From CADCTM01 sp049671305 (lineage in GTDB: Bacteria > Cyanobacteriota > Cyanobacteriia > Cyanobacteriales > Coleofasciculaceae), in assembly GCA_049671305.1 (NCBI GenBank), contig JBATUR010000011.1, positions 1-17,025 on the forward strand: a stretch of 17,025 nucleotides of DNA, in the 5' to 3' direction. The notes under the pieces were generated by a model. It did no database searches. It was given only the letters and a program-made list of their open reading frames with translations, and was not told where the DNA came from. How positions within the stretch are numbered: the first letter of the stretch is position 1; each line of letters opens with the position of its first letter. The position numbers and the translations under genes were made by a program. Positions 14,016 to 17,025 of this stretch are shown here, piece after piece.

Positions 14016-14279
14016 TCACTGAGTTGGTGTTGGTAATGGTGATGGCTGAGGTTGGATTTCCATATCAGGAGATGGGGAAACTTCTAACACTGGTTCCGGT
14101 GTTTTTTGCGGATTTTCTGGCGTATTTGGTGATTCCCGCAGGATTTGAATCTCCCTTTCTAATTGCTCTCGTCCCTGCTCAAAAAAATCCTGGCTAGGTC
14201 GATTAATTTGAGCAATTACTGGAACACTTAAGCCGATGATTGTCACAATTCCTGTTATTAAAACTACTGCTAATTTCAT
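14016..14279 (-). CDS. Small secreted Pro-rich protein downstream of the HtrA protease
   Basis: An 87-residue protein: a signal peptide (1-23, MKLAVVLITGIVTIIGLSVP then VIA/Q), a short charged helix (28-48, QDFFEQGREQLEREIQILRE) that could form a coiled coil, and a Pro-rich tail (50-87) with repeated P-x-P and acidic residues. It should be exported to the periplasm. I recognise similar FFEQGREQLEREI-like segments from small cyanobacterial secreted proteins of unknown function. The start is secured by AGGAGG 5 bp before the ATG (14285-14290), and the frame begins 16 bp after the HtrA stop, so the two are probably co-transcribed. A role as cofactor or substrate of the protease is possible but only inferred from position. 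Confidence 0.82.
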   Translation of the reverse strand: MKLAVVLITGIVTIIGLSVPVIAQINRPSQDFFEQGREQLEREIQILRESPNTPENPQKTPEPVLEVSPSPDMEIQPQPSPLPTPTQ

Positions 14280-14284
14280 GGTAT

Positions 14285-14290
14285 CCTCCT
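14285..14290 (-). promoter_or_regulatory. Shine-Dalgarno site of the small secreted protein
   Basis: AGGAGG on the minus strand, 5 bp before the ATG at 14279, inside the 16-bp gap after the HtrA stop. It fixes the start and supports independent, efficient translation of the second gene of the pair. Confidence 0.75.
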
Positions 14291-14295
14291 AAAAA

Positions 14296-15585
14296 CTATT
14301 CTGTTTGAGTAGGAAGTGCTTCAGGACGTGCAGTCAAATTTAAATTTTGACTGCCCCTTTGTATCTGAATTTGCAACTGACTTCCTACCCCATTTTTGTC
14401 TAACAGTTGCTGCAGTTCTTCGGCTTTATTAACTGGCTGATTATTAATCGATTGAATAACATCTCCTGGTTTTAAGCCTGCTTTGTCTGCTGGCGAATTC
14501 CGGGCAACTCGAACAATAATAATGCCACGATCTGCTGTGATCGAAATTCTTTGATCGAGATTATTACGCAGTCTTTCTTTAATTTCAGGAGTAAGAGTTA
14601 CCATCTGCACACCTAAATAGGGGCGTTCAACTTTTCCTGTAGTAATTAATTGTTGGGCAATACGTTGTGCTGTATCAATAGGAATGGCAAAACCTAATCC
14701 TTGAGCACCGCTAATAATTGCTGTATTAATACCAATAACTTCGCCCCGTGCATTGAGCAAAGGACCACCAGAATTACCGGGATTAATTGCTGCATCAGTT
14801 TGCAAAAAATCAATCCGCTTATCAGAAACACCGATATCACTTCCAGAACGTGAAGTTGCACTAATTACGCCGACTGTAACCGTTTTTTGCAAGCCCAAAG
14901 GATTACCAATTGCGATCGCCCACTGACCAGGTTCTACTTGAGCAGAACTTCCTAAAGTAACGCTAGGCAAGTTATTACCTTCTACCTGAACAACGGCAAT
15001 ATCACTCGCTGGATCTTCTCCCACAACTTTACCTTCAACAGTCCTACCATCAGAGAATGATACTGTTACCCTATCAGCCTTATTAACAACATGAGAATTC
15101 GTTAAAATTTGTCCATTAGGGCTAATTACAAAACCCGAACCAACACCTCGTGAAATTCGTTCTTGAGGTTGTGATCCCCGAAACTGCCGAAAGATAGGAG
15201 AACCAAATTCATCGGGTTCTTGGCTTCTTTGAATTTGGGATGTATTAATTTGAACAACCGCTGGTTCTACTCTCTTAACAACATCAACCACAAAATTATT
15301 ATCCGCCGCAGTTGGAGTTAAAGGGCGCTTGGAAGTATTATTATTACTTTCAGTTGGACTAATAAGCGGTTGAGAATTATTTTGTGGCGGTGCAGTAACA
15401 TTTTGAGAAGAAATATTAGGCAATGCACAACCTCCTAATAAAGTTATTCCTGTTCCCAACAATGATAAAAACCAGAAGTTTCTGTTTTTCGTTCCAACCA
15501 ACTTATCGAGCTTGTTACTATTTAATAATTCCTGAAATTGGCTCCTATTAAAATGATCGAGTTGAGCAGTACGAGTGGTTTTCAT
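14296..15585 (-). CDS. HtrA/Deg-family serine protease with PDZ domain
   Basis: Deg proteases degrade or refold damaged envelope proteins under stress. The 429 residues carry an N-terminal hydrophobic segment (37-52, ending LLGGC with Cys53, a possible lipobox), a Pro/Asn/Ser-rich linker (60-95), a trypsin-like domain (96-310) and one PDZ domain (about 322-418). The catalytic triad is complete: His165 (LTNSHVV), Asp195 (PASDIAVVQV) and Ser272 (NPGNSGGPL). It is probably anchored in the plasma membrane facing the periplasm, as lipoprotein or signal-anchored; about 36 residues precede the hydrophobic segment, which is long for a lipoprotein signal. Domain content matches the cyanobacterial HhoA/HhoB/HtrA group, but I cannot assign which. 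It is followed by a small secreted protein gene and diverges from the tocopherol cyclase gene across 173 bp. Confidence 0.96.
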   Translation of the reverse strand: MKTTRTAQLDHFNRSQFQELLNSNKLDKLVGTKNRNFWFLSLLGTGITLLGGCALPNISSQNVTAPPQNNSQPLISPTESNNNTSKRPLTPTAADNNFVVDVVKRVEPAVVQINTSQIQRSQEPDEFGSPIFRQFRGSQPQERISRGVGSGFVISPNGQILTNSHVVNKADRVTVSFSDGRTVEGKVVGEDPASDIAVVQVEGNNLPSVTLGSSAQVEPGQWAIAIGNPLGLQKTVTVGVISATSRSGSDIGVSDKRIDFLQTDAAINPGNSGGPLLNARGEVIGINTAIISGAQGLGFAIPIDTAQRIAQQLITTGKVERPYLGVQMVTLTPEIKERLRNNLDQRISITADRGIIIVRVARNSPADKAGLKPGDVIQSINNQPVNKAEELQQLLDKNGVGSQLQIQIQRGSQNLNLTARPEALPTQTE

Positions 15586-15758
15586 AAATCAGATCGAGCC
15601 AACTGAGTGGGTAAACTCTTGTGAGTACTAATTTTATCATTAGCAATTGTTGCACCAACTGCCATCTATCTGAAGCATTGAGTTGCTCAAAAATAGTTAA
15701 TCGGCTCAATTTTTAGAGATCGCTCATACTAGAAACAAGTCGAAGAGAGTGGGAGTTT

Positions 15759-16841
15759 ATGGTCAATATTTCTACGCCCCATGCTGAATACCATTGGGAT
15801 GGCGGCGATGAGCGCTTTTTTGAAGGTTGGTATTATCGGGTTACTTTACCAGATAATGGTCAAACTTTTGCATTTATGTATTCCATCGATGACCCAATTG
15901 GTGGTAAAGCTTGTAGTGGTGGCGCTGCTCAAATTCTTGGTCCTGACGATCAATATCTTTGGCGTACCTTTCCCAAAGTTAATCAGTTTTGGGCATCAAC
16001 AAAATCCTTAGCACTAGGGCATTGGGGCAAAACCAACTTAAAAGGTGCTCCCCATTACCTGAAACCAGATAAATTTGCAGATTATATCCAAGAAGGCTAT
16101 CAAGCAACGGATACCTTAAACCAAGGCATAATTCGCGACCCCGCTACTGGCAACTACTGTCGATGGCAGTATGAAATCAAGCCTGTCTACGGTTGGGCGG
16201 ATACAGGCGCACCTCAGCAATCAACGGCAGGTTGGCTGTCATATTTGCCGATATTTGAGCCGGGATGGCAAATTTTGCTGGCACATGGTTTGGCAACAGG
16301 CTGGATTGATTGGAATGGCAAGCGCTATGATTTTACTGATGCCCCGGCGTATGGCGAAAAAAACTGGGGTAGGGCTTTTCCTAAAAAGTGGTTTTGGCTG
16401 AATTGTAATGGTTTTGAAAATGAACCAACTCTTGCCCTTACGGCAGGTGGCGGTAGGCGGCAAGTCTTGTGGTGGGAAGAGTCGGCGGCTTTAATTGGCA
16501 TACATTATCAAGGTAAGTTTTATGAATTTGTGCCTTGGAATTCTCAAGTTAGCTGGCAAATTCAACCTTGGGGAAGCTGGAAAATGCAGGCAGAAAATGC
16601 TGAGTATCAAGTGGAATTGACGGGGACGACAGATAAACCAGGGACACCGTTACGCGCCCCAACTCAATCCGGTTTAATCTTTTTTTGTCGGGACACAATG
16701 CAAGGTCAACTAAGCTTAGAATTACGGCGTAAGGATGAGCTAATTCTGAAAGCTACTAGTTCAGTTTGTGGTTTAGAAACTGGCGGTGGTCCTTGGCAGG
16801 AAGCTTGGCATGATAGCGCTAAATTGCCTTGGGTTGAGTAG
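15759..16841 (+). CDS. Tocopherol cyclase
   Basis: The enzyme closes the chromanol ring of tocopherols (vitamin E), the step after methylation of the benzoquinol ring; plant VTE1 and Synechocystis Slr1737 are the reference members. The 360 residues are close to the 363 I recall for Slr1737. Family blocks seen: HWDGGDERFFEGWYYRV (12-28), FAFMYSIDDP (38-47), WLSYLPIFEPGWQILLAHG (159-177), the strongly conserved AYGEKNWGRAFPKKWFWLN (197-215) and CGLETGGGPW (337-346). There is no signal peptide; the protein is expected to associate with thylakoid or plastoglobule-like membranes. The start is supported by GGGAG three bases before the ATG (a short spacing) and by the conserved N-terminus. It is a single gene ended by a long hairpin at 16860-16896. 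No other tocopherol gene is in the window. Confidence 0.96.
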   Translation: MVNISTPHAEYHWDGGDERFFEGWYYRVTLPDNGQTFAFMYSIDDPIGGKACSGGAAQILGPDDQYLWRTFPKVNQFWASTKSLALGHWGKTNLKGAPHYLKPDKFADYIQEGYQATDTLNQGIIRDPATGNYCRWQYEIKPVYGWADTGAPQQSTAGWLSYLPIFEPGWQILLAHGLATGWIDWNGKRYDFTDAPAYGEKNWGRAFPKKWFWLNCNGFENEPTLALTAGGGRRQVLWWEESAALIGIHYQGKFYEFVPWNSQVSWQIQPWGSWKMQAENAEYQVELTGTTDKPGTPLRAPTQSGLIFFCRDTMQGQLSLELRRKDELILKATSSVCGLETGGGPWQEAWHDSAKLPWVE

Positions 16842-16859
16842 ATAAATTTTTAATAGATT

Positions 16860-16896
16860 AGCAAAACTCTAGTTGAATTTCAGCTAGGGTTTTGCT
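16860..16896 (+). terminator. Hairpin downstream of tocopherol cyclase
   Basis: A 16-bp stem formed by 16860-16875 and 16881-16896 (outer part AGCAAAAC/GTTTTGCT) with two G-U pairs and a 5-base loop. It begins 18 bp after the stop codon. No T-run follows, so it is a strong structure but not a textbook Rho-independent terminator. Confidence 0.55.
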
Positions 16897-16966
16897 ATTA
16901 CAAAATTGGGACTAACTAATAATGATTTGAGTTATTTAAGTAACATCTTAATTGTGAGAATAATCA

Positions 16967-17025
16967 ATGAATGAGATACCGCCAGAAGGGTTTGACGATG
17001 AAGAATATAATCAATTATTTGAAGA
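16967..17025 (+). CDS. Start of an unidentified acidic protein, cut by the window edge
   Basis: From ATG 16967 the frame reads MNEIPPEGFDDEEYNQLFE and runs off the window. The beginning is strongly acidic, with no signal peptide. An overlapping frame from ATG 16971 is also open, but its composition (MRYRQKGLTMKN) looks less like a natural start. The ribosome-binding site is weak (GAG in GTGAGAATAATCA). Twenty codons are too few to name a family. Confidence 0.5.
   Translation, partial: MNEIPPEGFDDEEYNQLFE

Noticed and set aside
870..14920. About sixteen GCGATCGC octamers as operator sites
   Set aside because: They are scattered mostly inside coding regions on both strands. This is the HIP1 repeat common in cyanobacterial genomes, informative for taxonomy but not for local regulation.

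Overview
The window looks like chromosomal DNA of a cyanobacterium, most likely a filamentous, Nostoc-like one. The evidence is about sixteen perfect HIP1 octamers (GCGATCGC) in 17 kb, a tocopherol cyclase, a protein with a Mo-nitrogenase-C-terminus-like domain, a CHAT-domain protein and short palindromic intergenic repeats. The genes are mostly housekeeping or envelope functions. I see no insertion sequence, CRISPR array, tRNA or rRNA.

Layout. 1-630 (+) is the C-terminal part of a CHAT (caspase-like) protein, facing a MOSC-domain protein at 705-1502 (-). Divergent from the latter are a TerB-like/Mo-nitrogenase-C-like protein (1579-2277, +) and, 28 bp on, the GTPase Obg (2306-3328, +). Obg converges on a membrane-anchored class A beta-lactamase-like serine hydrolase (3366-5165, -), which follows a TrmJ-type tRNA methyltransferase (5306-6052, -). 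A 50-residue zinc-finger DUF2256 protein (6131-6283, +) diverges from trmJ. The 400-bp gap after it has a candidate promoter and a terminator-like hairpin, and leads to an isoaspartyl peptidase/asparaginase (6718-7677, +). That gene converges on glmU (7892-9262, -), which is followed by a probable 40-residue ORF (7753-7875, -). Behind glmU lies a 339-bp gap with a tandem 111-114 bp duplication, then an HD-GYP response regulator (9602-10639, -) and an MnmD-like methyltransferase (10895-11902, -). A two-partner-secretion transporter (12062-13882, +) converges on an HtrA protease plus small secreted protein pair (14296-15585 and 14016-14279, -). Tocopherol cyclase (15759-16841, +) and the first codons of another gene (16967 onward) close the window.

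The most notable non-coding signal is a roughly 33-bp palindrome built on AGATCCCCGACTTCTT/AAGAAGTCGGGGATCT. It, or a recognisable variant, sits at all four convergent gene junctions (654-686, 3329-3362, 7688-7746, 13974-14007). A degenerate core follows the DUF2256 gene (6302-6334). One copy carries a base change matched in both arms, as expected if pairing is maintained by selection or if palindromic copies are inserted whole. The elements are placed to act as bidirectional terminators.

Functionally the genes do not form one pathway. Obg (ribosome assembly), TrmJ and MnmD-like (tRNA modification) touch translation. GlmU, the serine hydrolase, HtrA and the TpsB transporter act on the cell envelope. 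Tocopherol cyclase serves photo-oxidative protection. I find no convincing multi-gene novel system. The candidates worth following are the junction palindromes, the possible leader or small RNA before the asparaginase gene, and the small ORFs.
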